This document shows, piece by piece, positions 36,928 through 44,546 of a DNA stretch of 64,000 nucleotides (position 1 is the stretch's first letter; the number at the start of each line of letters is the position of its first letter). A program made the position numbers and the translations under genes. Origin of the DNA: Synechocystis sp. PCC 7338 (GTDB lineage: Bacteria; Cyanobacteriota; Cyanobacteriia; Cyanobacteriales; Microcystaceae); contig NZ_CP054306.1 of assembly GCF_018282115.1 (NCBI RefSeq), forward strand, positions 2,961,488-3,025,487. Reading direction: 5' to 3'. The notes beneath the pieces are model-generated. The model had not been told where the DNA came from, ran no database searches, and worked only from the letters and a program-made list of their open reading frames with translations.

Positions 36928-37380
36928 ATGAAACTTTTACTGATTAGCTCCAGCGGCGGCCACTTCAATGCCCTATGTCAACTGGCTTCCTTCTGGAAAA
37001 ACCATGATCGCCAATGGGTCACCTTCCCCACCGCCACCACCTGCAATTACCTCGCCCAGGAAAAAGTCCATTGGGCCTTTGGCCCCACCAACCGAAATTT
37101 GCCCAACCTCTGCCGCAATCTGGGTTTAGCCGCCTGCATTATCTACCAAGAACGGCCAGACATGGTGATCACCACCGGAGCCGGGGTAGCAGTGCCCTTC
37201 CTTTTATTCGCCAAACTGTTGGGCATTAAAACTATTTTTATTGAATCCTTCACTAGGGTTAATGACCTCAGCCTCTCTGCCAAATTAATTCTGCCCTGTA
37301 TTGATGTGCTCTATGTGCAGTGGAAACAGTTACAACAGCGTTATCCCCAAGCTAAGTTGATCGAAGTTTCAGTCCAATAA
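36928..37380 (+). CDS. PssD/Alg14-like glycosyltransferase subunit
   Basis: A 150-aa protein matching the Alg14/PssD/Cps14F family: KLLLISSSGGHFNALCQL at the N-terminus, PDMVITTGAGVAVPFLLFAKLLGIKTIFIES in the centre, and DVLYVQWKQLQQRYPQAKLI at the end. In this family Alg14 is the membrane-anchored acceptor subunit that recruits a catalytic Alg13-type partner, here encoded 82 bp downstream. ATG 36928 is chosen over 36919 because of the GGGA upstream. Sugar and acceptor unknown. Confidence 0.87.
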   Translation: MKLLLISSSGGHFNALCQLASFWKNHDRQWVTFPTATTCNYLAQEKVHWAFGPTNRNLPNLCRNLGLAACIIYQERPDMVITTGAGVAVPFLLFAKLLGIKTIFIESFTRVNDLSLSAKLILPCIDVLYVQWKQLQQRYPQAKLIEVSVQ

Positions 37381-37462
37381 ATAGCAATAATCTGATTATT
37401 TTTGCATCTTTTCTATTTAAATTTACTAAACCCAATACCCTTCCCAAAAACTAATTCAAGCC

Positions 37463-38050
37463 ATGATTTTAATTACCGTCGGCACAGAAAAATTCCCCTT
37501 CAACCGTCTCCTGCAATGGATTGATTATCTAATTCAACAGCAATTTATTAATCCCCAACAAGAAAAGGTACTAATTCAATATGGCAGTTGTACATTTCTG
37601 CCCCAAGGGGGAGAAAAATATCAAGTTTTGGTAGAAGCAGATTTTAAAACCATGCTAGACCAGGCCCGACTAATTATTTCCCACTGTGGAGAAGGTAGTT
37701 TCGACATTCTCGCCAAACTAAACAAACCCTTTATTTTGGTTCCCCGTAGCCATGGGTTCGATGAACATGTGGACGACCATCAAGTGGAACTGGCCCAAGC
37801 CTTAGCCGAAAAGGGAGTGCCCATTGCCTATACCCCCGGTGATTTGGTGCGGTTTCTGACTAACCCTGTCCATGTTGTCGTCCCGGCTCCCAGTCATTGC
37901 TATGCCCAGGCCAGTCAGTGGTTAACCCAGACAGCCCAGACGGCTCAACCACCTCGCAGAAGTTCTGTTTATCCAGGCTGGATCAACGCTGTAGTCGAAT
38001 TTGCTAAGGGCTTAGCCCGCCGTTTACCAGATTTTGCCCAGGAAGGCTAA
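37463..38050 (+). CDS. PssE/Alg13-like glycosyltransferase subunit
   Basis: A 195-aa donor-binding partner of the Alg14-like protein. It opens MILITVGTEKFPFNRLLQWID and contains ARLIISHCGEGSFDILAKLNKPFILVPR and the HGFDEHVDDHQVELAQALAEKG motif, all typical of Alg13/PssE/Cps14G. Together with the upstream gene it makes a split GT-B glycosyltransferase as in several capsule loci. It is longer than the usual ~160 aa because of a C-terminal tail from about residue 155. Confidence 0.87.
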   Translation: MILITVGTEKFPFNRLLQWIDYLIQQQFINPQQEKVLIQYGSCTFLPQGGEKYQVLVEADFKTMLDQARLIISHCGEGSFDILAKLNKPFILVPRSHGFDEHVDDHQVELAQALAEKGVPIAYTPGDLVRFLTNPVHVVVPAPSHCYAQASQWLTQTAQTAQPPRRSSVYPGWINAVVEFAKGLARRLPDFAQEG

Positions 38051-38128
38051 TGTTTTTCCCCAAGGTAATCTGCCAATAACTCGTTCCCCCCTCCCTAACC
38101 ATATTGTTCACCTTACCAAAACTCCATT

Positions 38129-38443
38129 ATGAATATTTCCTCCTTAGCCCCGATCCCTTACCAACTAGAAATTGTTAATCCAACAATCTATTGCCCGTCG
38201 GAGCACATTGCCCCCCAAGAAATGTTCGACTGGATTCACCATGCTCCTTTCTCCACATTGATTATTGATTTGGGACAAGTAAAAACTATCCATAGCAATT
38301 TACTGATGATCCTAGCCAAAGCCCAGCATCAGGCAAGAAAAATAAGCAAAACCATTGCCCTGACTTCCGTTTCTCCAGAATGGAAAATTGTCCTGGAGAT
38401 TTCCAAACTGGATGGCCTATTCCCAATCTTGCCGTCGTTGTAG
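38129..38443 (+). CDS. Stand-alone STAS-domain protein
   Basis: A 104-aa protein with a STAS fold: FSTLIIDLGQVKTIHSNLLMILAKAQHQARKI and IALTSVSPEWKIVLEISKLDGLFPIL. The residue corresponding to the phosphorylatable Ser (D-S-[ST]-G-x-x-x-L in SpoIIAA) falls in KTIHSNLLMIL, with His before Ser; whether it is a substrate is unclear. As the locus starts with a STAS-fused transferase, this small protein may interact with the same partner. The same frame continues after the TAG, interrupted by the IS630 insertion 46 bp downstream. Confidence 0.75.
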   Translation: MNISSLAPIPYQLEIVNPTIYCPSEHIAPQEMFDWIHHAPFSTLIIDLGQVKTIHSNLLMILAKAQHQARKISKTIALTSVSPEWKIVLEISKLDGLFPILPSL

Positions 38444-38489
38444 AGCCAGTTATTATTCACATTCAACCAATCTTCAACTGGGACGGTTA

Positions 38490-39517
38490 CGGCGGATTTG
38501 GCGTCTAAGTGTCATAGTAGCAACAATGAGTAAAATAGTTCCGTCTAATTGTGGCAGAATTTAAGATAATGCCGATTGCTGCTAAGTTTTCAACAGATTC
38601 TTTGCCTTGAGGTCTAAATCTCCGAATAAAAGCCTTGAGTTCCCACCAAAAATGTTCAATGGGATTAAAATCTGGGGAGTAGCGTGGTAAATAAATCACC
38701 TTGGCTCCTGACGCTTCGATCATTTCTTTGACTCCTTGAACTTTATGAGCATTGAGATTGTCCATAACAACGACAGTACCTTCCCAGAGTTGTGGGATGA
38801 ATTCTTCTTTGACAAAATCTATGAACAGTTCTCCATTCATAGATTTAGGTAATAATTTTAAGCATAAAATCCCCGACAAACTCATTGCTCCTGCATAGTT
38901 GAGGCGGGCGCCCCTGTAGACAGAATCAAAGTCATAGGCTCTAGTTCCCATAAGACTTCTCGGCATATCTCGCATAATTCCCAGTAAGATGCCCATTTAG
39001 TCAAGAAATACTAAATTTTCAGGTTTCTCTTTCACAATTAAATGCCAATATTCCTTTCTTTCTTGTTGAATTTCTTCTGAGCTAGCTTTGCGATTCCTTT
39101 TTGTTTTTTTTTCGTGTTAATCTCAGGGTTTGTAAGAAGCGACACATGGTAGGTTCGCTGATTTTAATACCAGTTTTTTCTAGCCATAGCTCACAGTATT
39201 CTGAAAGAGTATAATCGGGATATTCTGCCACCATTGCTATAGCCTGCTCTTCTTTACCCATCAGCTGACTAGGTTTCCCTCCACTTGGAGCTTTTGGACA
39301 AACTTGTCACATTTCTCGTTTTAGTTTAAGCAAATCCTGTACCGTTGTTTTGCTCACTTGAAACTGCTTTGCTACTTTTCTAATCGAGGTTTGATCGCCT
39401 TCATAGGTCTTGACTATTCTCTCTCTGATGTCCACTGATAGAGCAGACATTTTACTTTTCGGTGAATTTTTACTTATGTTTATCGCCTACTTTACCACTT
39501 CGTCATGGAATCCGCCG
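38490..39517 (-). mobile_element. Degenerate IS630-family insertion sequence
   Basis: About 1.03 kb bounded by TA dinucleotides, the target duplicated by IS630/Tc1 elements: TA at 38488-38489 and 39518-39519. The ends begin CGGCGGATT on each side in inverted orientation, and a looser inverted repeat extends to about 36 bp (38485-38520 against 39487-39522). It encodes one reverse-strand transposase, now a pseudogene. It has inserted downstream of the STAS gene, at the edge of the exopolysaccharide locus. Confidence 0.85.
38505..39450 (-). pseudogene. IS630-type transposase, disrupted
   Basis: Read from ATG 39450, the N-terminal helix-turn-helix part is MSALSVDIRERIVKTYEGDQ, continuing through SIRKVAKQFQVSKTTVQDL to KREM, where a TGA interrupts. 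The frame continues to a run of nine A, where a one-base frameshift is needed (LRLTRKK to KRNRKASSEE), and the first catalytic region VFLD is followed by a TAA immediately before MGILLG, where a Glu codon is usual. The remaining C-terminal part (38505-38996) is intact, with VVVMDNLNAHK and YLPRYSPDFNPIEHFWWELK catalytic motifs. Three lesions make activity unlikely. Confidence 0.85.
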
Positions 39518-39878
39518 TATCCCTCTTGCGTCAGGCTGGGCAAGTCGATTTGCTGGAAATCATCGAAAGCCTTTAGCAACAACGGTTTTATGTGGTGTAC
39601 TTAATAAGATATTGTCTCCCATGATTGTCGAGTCTTGAAAACATTGAAACGCCTCCACATTGAGACTTTTTATGTAGTACTGAAAAATATTCTTTCCGAG
39701 ATTCAGGAAAGAGGTGCATTTACAAACGTTGTCAAACATTTCGACACTTTATCATTGATTGCTATGGTTCCTCATTGACTTTATGAGCCGAGCTAAACTT
39801 AATTTGTTTGAGCTTTTGTGAACATTTAAACTTGTTAAATAAAAGTGTTTTTAGGAAGAATTAGTTGAAGTCAGGTTT
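39518..39878. other. Region between the IS and hypA, gene remnants
   Basis: About 360 bp with no complete gene. Just after the IS, LLRQAGQVDLLEIIESL followed by TAG is in frame with the STAS gene across the insertion (if the STAS stop is read through), suggesting that the STAS gene or a following one was once longer. A 47-codon frame at 39635-39778 (LKTLKRLHIETFYVVLKNIL...) looks protein-like but has no good start and no recognised family. The last 90 bp, A+T-rich, must contain the hypA promoter. Confidence 0.4.
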
Positions 39879-40220
39879 ATGCATGAAGTTAGTCTGATGG
39901 AACAAACTTTGGAGATCGCCATTGCCCAGGCGGAGAACCATGGAGCCAGTAAAATTCACCGCTTAACCCTACGGGTGGGGCAACAGTCTGGGGTAGTGAC
40001 CGATGCCCTGCGGTTTGCGTTTGAAGTGGTGCGACAAAACACCATGGCCGCTGAAGCTAGATTGGAAATTGAAGAAATTCCCGTTACCTGTCATTGCCAA
40101 CGGTGCCAACAAAATTTCCAGCCAGAGGATTGGATTTACCGTTGTCCCCAATGCGACCAGATTAGCCAAACAGTACTGGATGGCAAACAATTAGAACTAG
40201 CATCTCTAGAATTGAGCTGA
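39879..40220 (+). CDS. hypA: Hydrogenase/urease nickel incorporation protein HypA
   Basis: Nickel metallochaperone for maturation of the bidirectional [NiFe] hydrogenase. The 113-aa protein starts [14 protein letters not shown] with the nickel-binding MHE motif, and has the structural zinc site CHCQRCQ ... CPQCDQ near residues 70-100, all standard. The ATG is that of MHE, as demanded by the nickel site. It is the first core gene right of the exopolysaccharide locus and marks the return to conserved chromosome. Confidence 0.95.
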   Translation: MHEVSLMEQTLEIAIAQAENHGASKIHRLTLRVGQQSGVVTDALRFAFEVVRQNTMAAEARLEIEEIPVTCHCQRCQQNFQPEDWIYRCPQCDQISQTVLDGKQLELASLELS

Positions 40221-40347
40221 GCCTCTGCCAAGTCCCAACCCGGGGAAGAACCGCCGTCACCATGGGCTGTGTTAAATTTCTTTAAGCAACCGTAGCTCAG
40301 CTTTTCCCAAGCTGAATTAACTACGACCAATCATCAACTTGATTAAA

Positions 40348-40839
40348 ATGATGTTTCCTCTACTTGCCCTTGAGATTCCTGAACCGGTTAAAATTTATAG
40401 CCAATTTGGCCATCCCATCATGATGTGGGCGCTGTTCTTTACTTCGATGTACGCCATGTGGCTGGGATTCCAGTCCCGAAAAATTCGCTCCGCAGAACCG
40501 GAAAAGCGGAAGGAGTTGATCCAAAAAGATGTTAAGGGTAAGCATTTTATCCTCGGCTCTCTCCTACTTTCTTTGATGGTTTTGGGCACCATTGGCGGCA
40601 TGGCTGTTACCTATATCAACAACGGCAAACTGTTTGTCGGCCCCCACTTACTCGTTGGTCTTGCCATGGTCGCTTTAATTGCTACGGCGGCGGCGTTGGT
40701 ACCCTGGATGCAAAAGGGTAATGAAACGGCCCGTTTAACTCACATCACCCTCAACGTTACCTTGATTGGTTTATTTGGTTGGCAAGCTTTCACCGGGGTG
40801 GAAATTGTCCAGAGAATTATTAGCAAATTGGGTTCCTAG
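40348..40839 (+). CDS. DUF4079 family membrane protein
   Basis: A 163-aa membrane protein with about four helices, of the DUF4079 family found in cyanobacteria and chloroplasts. It contains YSQFGHPIMMWALFFTSMYAMWLGFQSRKIR and KHFILGSLLLSLMVLGTIGGMAVTYINNGKLFVGPHLLVG, with conserved His residues in helices that could bind haem, although this is inference. The ATG at 40348 (MMFPLLALEIPEPV) is preferred to a TTG at 40339. The next gene starts 12 bp after its stop. Confidence 0.82.
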   Translation: MMFPLLALEIPEPVKIYSQFGHPIMMWALFFTSMYAMWLGFQSRKIRSAEPEKRKELIQKDVKGKHFILGSLLLSLMVLGTIGGMAVTYINNGKLFVGPHLLVGLAMVALIATAAALVPWMQKGNETARLTHITLNVTLIGLFGWQAFTGVEIVQRIISKLGS

Positions 40840-40851
40840 GTTGTTACTGTT

Positions 40852-42144
40852 TTGCAAACTTTGCCCGTATTAACTAATCCCGTTGACGTTTTAATTCTGT
40901 CCAATGGCCCAGGGGAAGTGACCACCTGGGTTCGTCCCGTTGTCCATGCTTTGCGTCAACTGCCAAATGGCGATCGCCTGAGAATTTCGGTGATGCTTTC
41001 CCCCTGTCCCCATGCCATGGGTAAAGAAGCGGAGGTAGTGCGTAGCTATGGGGAAGTGAATCGGGTGCAGAGCAGTGAACATTTTTGGAATTTCTTGCTC
41101 TGGGGTAAAACGGCGGAGTCATGGCCCTGGCATGCCCACGGGGTGGTTCTTTTTTTAGGAGGGGACCAATTCTTTGCCCTGGCGATTGCCAAACGTTTAG
41201 GCTATCGTTCTGTGGTCTATGCCGAGTGGGATGCCCGCTGGCCCCGGTGGATTGACTCCTTTGGGGTGATGAATGGACAAGTACGCCAAGCTTTACCCCG
41301 GATTTATCAAGCAAAAGCCACCGTAGTGGGGGATTTGATGGTGGATGTGGATGCCACTGATTCCCCAGTAGATCCATCGGCCAAACCGTTAATCGGCCTA
41401 CTGCCCGGTTCCAAGGCGACTAAACTTAGCCAAGGGGTTCCCCTGGAAGTGGCGATCGCCGTGGAGTTGCATAAAATCCATCCCCAATGTCAATTTGTGC
41501 TCTTTTTAGCGCCCACTGTGGATTTGGCCCAATTGCAAAGCTACGGCCAGGTAAAAACCAATCCCTTGGTTAGTGCCATGGGCAACATTGAAATAGAGGT
41601 GGTGGAAAAAGAGGGACAAGAACCCTATTTGTTGACCGCCACGGGGTTAAGAATTGATATCTGCCGCCAATTTCCCGCCCTGACGGCATTAAAAACATTA
41701 ACCTTCGCCTTAACCACAGTGGGGGCCAACACCGCTCAATTGGGAGCTTTAGGTATTCCCATGGTGATTTTATTGCCCACCCAACACACGGAAGCCCTCA
41801 AACATTTAGACGGCTTGCCGGGATTAATTGCCCGTATTCCCTGGGTCGGGCCCCAATCCACCCGCTTGATTAATTACCTCATTGCCAAGAAAAAACGTCT
41901 TTTTGCCTGGCCCAATCTCTGGGCTGGTCGGGAAATTGTGCCGGAATTGATGGGGGATTTAACGCCCGCTGGGGTAGCTAGTCAATTAACACCTTGGTTA
42001 GATGATCCTGAACAGTTAACCCAGATACGCCAAGAATTACAGCAGGCACGGGGCCAATCCGGAGCGGCGATCGCCATGGCCGAGTTAGTCGCAGAACAAA
42101 TTGCGGTTCAGCAAAAGCCAGTTAGGATGAGTTTGACAAAATAG
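40852..42144 (+). CDS. Lipid-A-disaccharide synthase-like protein (LpxB-related)
   Basis: A 430-aa GT-B fold protein of the cyanobacterial LpxB-like family. It opens VDVLILSNGPGEVTTWVRPVVHAL, and the donor-binding half has IGLLPGSKATKLSQGVPL and LTFALTTVGANTAQLGALGIPMVILLPTQHTEALKHLDGLPGL, LpxB-like in layout. Synechocystis lacks conventional lipid A, so LpxB activity is not expected; the sugar-nucleotide substrate is unknown. The start is TTG 40852 in this reading; the next in-frame starts lie inside the conserved N-terminus. Confidence 0.78.
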   Translation: MQTLPVLTNPVDVLILSNGPGEVTTWVRPVVHALRQLPNGDRLRISVMLSPCPHAMGKEAEVVRSYGEVNRVQSSEHFWNFLLWGKTAESWPWHAHGVVLFLGGDQFFALAIAKRLGYRSVVYAEWDARWPRWIDSFGVMNGQVRQALPRIYQAKATVVGDLMVDVDATDSPVDPSAKPLIGLLPGSKATKLSQGVPLEVAIAVELHKIHPQCQFVLFLAPTVDLAQLQSYGQVKTNPLVSAMGNIEIEVVEKEGQEPYLLTATGLRIDICRQFPALTALKTLTFALTTVGANTAQLGALGIPMVILLPTQHTEALKHLDGLPGLIARIPWVGPQSTRLINYLIAKKKRLFAWPNLWAGREIVPELMGDLTPAGVASQLTPWLDDPEQLTQIRQELQQARGQSGAAIAMAELVAEQIAVQQKPVRMSLTK

Positions 42145-42313
42145 CTAGCAACTTAGAAAATAGAAGATCGCTTGTCAACTATCCCGCTCGGATCAGGTTA
42201 CGACAATCATCAGCAAAAAATGCCAAAGCTGGCGGGTTTTTCCTGAAATTCACTGGAATAAACCGGAAAACTTGACGGCGGCATACCTGTACGGCAATCT
42301 ACGCAAATAAATT
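42145..42313 (+). promoter_or_regulatory. rplU: rplU leader region
   Basis: The 170 bp upstream of rplU. A short hairpin TGCCAAAGCTGGC followed by GGGTTTTTCC (about 42220-42243) could terminate the preceding gene or act as an attenuator. Ribosomal protein operons such as rplU-rpmA often carry a structured, autoregulatory leader; whether this one does cannot be judged by eye. Confidence 0.4.
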
Positions 42314-42688
42314 ATGAGTTACGCCATTATTGAAATTGGGGGCACCCAAGTTCGGGTCGAGCCCGGCCGTTTTTACGAGATTAATCACCTCGACGGAGCA
42401 CCGGAAGACAGCTATGTTGTCGACAAAGTGTTACTGGTCAAAGACGGCGACAATGTTACCATCGGCCAGCCCTACGTAGCCGGGGCCACTGTGGAAGGGG
42501 AAATTCTCTCCCACCGTCGGGGTCGCAAGGTCATTGTTTATAAAATGCAACCCAAAAAGAAAACCCGCAAAAAACGGGGTCACCGTCAAGAGTTAACCCG
42601 TCTGTTGATCAAGTCCATTTCCGTTAACGGTAAGGGGATCGCCGAGGCACCCGAAGTGGATGCCAAAACCCCAGTGGTGGCAGGTTAA
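42314..42688 (+). CDS. rplU: 50S ribosomal protein L21
   Basis: A 124-aa ribosomal protein with the L21 N-terminus MSYAIIEIGGTQVRVEPGRFYEI, the VLLVKDGDNVTIGQPYVAGATV region, and the basic KVIVYKMQPKKKTRKKRGHRQ block that contacts 23S rRNA. The C-terminus has a ~25-residue extension (SVNGKGIAEAPEVDAKT) common in cyanobacteria. Paired with rpmA, 106 bp downstream, as in most bacteria. Confidence 0.97.
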   Translation: MSYAIIEIGGTQVRVEPGRFYEINHLDGAPEDSYVVDKVLLVKDGDNVTIGQPYVAGATVEGEILSHRRGRKVIVYKMQPKKKTRKKRGHRQELTRLLIKSISVNGKGIAEAPEVDAKTPVVAG

Positions 42689-42794
42689 GACTGACCAGCT
42701 AAAGCCACCCAAATTTGGCTAAATTGTAGATTGGGCTAACAAAAAAGCCCCTAACTACCCCACTAATCCAACCTAATCAGGATCATTAATAACC

Positions 42795-43058
42795 ATGGCA
42801 CATAAGAAAGGAACGGGGAGTACCCGGAACGGTCGGGATTCTAATGCCCAACGCTTGGGAGTCAAACGCTACGGTGGTCAAACCGTCACCGCCGGCAGCA
42901 TCATTGTTCGTCAACGGGGCACCCAAGTTCACCCGGGTAACAACGTTGGCCGGGGCAGTGATGACACCCTTTTCGCTTTGATTGACGGCGTGGTTAAGTT
43001 TGAGCACAAAACCAGAAGCCGTCGTAAAGTGAGCGTATATCCCGCCACTGCTGAATAA
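42795..43058 (+). CDS. rpmA: 50S ribosomal protein L27
   Basis: An 87-aa protein beginning [20 protein letters not shown], with the L27 hallmark [23 protein letters not shown]; its N-terminal tail reaches the peptidyl-transferase centre. There is no Firmicutes-type cleavable N-terminal extension. Follows rplU and ends before a clear hairpin terminator. Confidence 0.97.
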   Translation: MAHKKGTGSTRNGRDSNAQRLGVKRYGGQTVTAGSIIVRQRGTQVHPGNNVGRGSDDTLFALIDGVVKFEHKTRSRRKVSVYPATAE

Positions 43059-43082
43059 AATTTCATTCAGTTAAAGTTTTGA

Positions 43083-43117
43083 AAATCCTCCAAATTTTGG
43101 GGGATTTACTATTTTTT
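43083..43117 (+). terminator. Intrinsic terminator of rplU-rpmA
   Basis: A 9-bp stem, AAATCCTCC paired with GGGGGATTT (one G-T pair), with a 7-base loop, followed within three bases by a run of T (ATTTTTTATC). It lies 25 bp after the rpmA stop. Confidence 0.8.
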
Positions 43118-43170
43118 ATCCTTTTTTACCTTGGTAATCTGGTTTAAATACCCGTTTCTGCGTCAAATCA

Positions 43171-43896
43171 ATGAAACTTTACCGTTCTGTTTCCATCCAA
43201 GATTGTGGTGAATTCCTTGCTCCCATCAATCTTAAAGGTGTTAAGTTGCTCGAGCCCCATCCCTACGAAAAATTGGGCGTCGACTATCAAGGGCGATCGC
43301 CATATATGTTACGCATCGGGGTATTAAAAAGATTGGATCAAGCCCGGTTGACCTTGGCTGAGATTGAACCGACATGGCAAATTTTAGTGTTTGATGCCTA
43401 TCGACCCATCGCCGTTCAGCAATTTATGGTGGATCATACTTTTACCGAAATTGTGGCTAGAGACGGTTTACAGGGGCAAGTTTTAACCTCCGAGCAAAGG
43501 GAAAATATTTATCAGCAGGTCTATCAAATTTGGGCTATTCCCAGTTCCAATCCCCTCACTCCTCCCCCCCACAGCACCGGAGCAGCCTTAGACATAACGC
43601 TACTGGATCAATCGGGCAAACCTGTAGATATGGGGGGAGAAATTGACGAACTTTCGCCCCGTTCCCAGCCCAATTATTATCAAACAGCACAAGCAAAAAG
43701 TGATACTCAAAGGGAAGAATTTAAACGCTATCAACAGCGTCGGGAGCTTTTAAATAAGATTATGGAAAGTGCTGGATTTTTACGACATCCAGGGGAATGG
43801 TGGCATTTTTCCCAGGGGGATCAACTCTGGGCATGGCAATATAATCAACAACATCCCGATCGCCAAAAGATTGCCTATTACGGCCGGGTTGAATAA
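43171..43896 (+). CDS. D-alanyl-D-alanine dipeptidase (VanX/DdpX-type)
   Basis: A 241-aa zinc dipeptidase of peptidase family M15D. The zinc site is seen in PHSTGAALDITLLD (the S-x-H-x(6)-D motif type) and in the C-terminal catalytic/ligand element GEWWHFSQGDQ (Glu and His). The conserved Arg segment is VFDAYRPIAVQQF. Such enzymes in cyanobacteria probably recycle D-Ala-D-Ala from cell-wall turnover rather than confer vancomycin resistance. Confidence 0.88.
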   Translation: MKLYRSVSIQDCGEFLAPINLKGVKLLEPHPYEKLGVDYQGRSPYMLRIGVLKRLDQARLTLAEIEPTWQILVFDAYRPIAVQQFMVDHTFTEIVARDGLQGQVLTSEQRENIYQQVYQIWAIPSSNPLTPPPHSTGAALDITLLDQSGKPVDMGGEIDELSPRSQPNYYQTAQAKSDTQREEFKRYQQRRELLNKIMESAGFLRHPGEWWHFSQGDQLWAWQYNQQHPDRQKIAYYGRVE

Positions 43897-43948
43897 TGTT
43901 TCAAATTTCGTTTACAAACTTTAAATTTTAAGTGATAAATTTATCTGC

Positions 43949-44386
43949 CTAGCGATCGCCAATGGCCACAAATTCTTTCACACCAAAAATTGCTTCCCGG
44001 TGACGATACCATTTAAATTCCAGGTAATTATGGAAGGGGTCAGCTAGGAAAAAAGTGCGATGCTCCGTCAACTCTCCTCCAAAACGGAGCTTGGGCGGCA
44101 AATGATAGGCAATGCCCTGGGTTTCCACTCTGTCACAGAGAGTAAACCAATCCGCCTCGGCGGTGAACACTAAACCAAAATGTCGGGGATAGATGCCCTG
44201 TTGTTTTACCAACGGCTCCAGGGTAACGTGGGCCACCACTTGATGGCCATAGAAATCCAGAATTACTGCCTTATCGGTTTCCCTACCGGCCTTGGCCCCC
44301 AGGCGATCGCAGTAAAATTCCTTGGTTTTCGGAATATCATTAACGGGGATGGCGAGGTGAAAAATAACAGGGGCTGTCATCGGCAT
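43949..44386 (-). CDS. VOC/glyoxalase-family protein
   Basis: A 145-aa single-domain VOC protein: FHLAIPVNDIPKTKEFYCDRLGAKAGR at the N-terminus, GLVFTAEADWFTLCDRVE in the middle and TFFLADPFHNYLEFKWYRH with the C-terminal metal-ligand Glu. The family includes extradiol dioxygenase-like and fosfomycin-resistance-like proteins; substrate here unknown. Reverse strand, convergent with the dipeptidase gene and divergent from dnaX. Confidence 0.82.
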   Translation of the reverse strand: MPMTAPVIFHLAIPVNDIPKTKEFYCDRLGAKAGRETDKAVILDFYGHQVVAHVTLEPLVKQQGIYPRHFGLVFTAEADWFTLCDRVETQGIAYHLPPKLRFGGELTEHRTFFLADPFHNYLEFKWYRHREAIFGVKEFVAIGDR

Positions 44387-44546
44387 TGCACTCCAGCCTT
44401 ACAAATCGGCACTGACCCTCCTATTCTAAGCTTCTTGCCCCTTGCCTTTGCTCCCGCCGTCACAGGCTGTTAACTTGACTTCTTTTTTTGCCTTTTGGAG
44501 TTAGGCTGAGAATCCCCCTGTTTGTCGATCGCCCGGTTACTCCGCC

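Noticed and set aside
39635-39778. 47-codon frame upstream of hypA as a gene
   Set aside because: No suitable start or ribosome site and no family; listed only as possible remnant.
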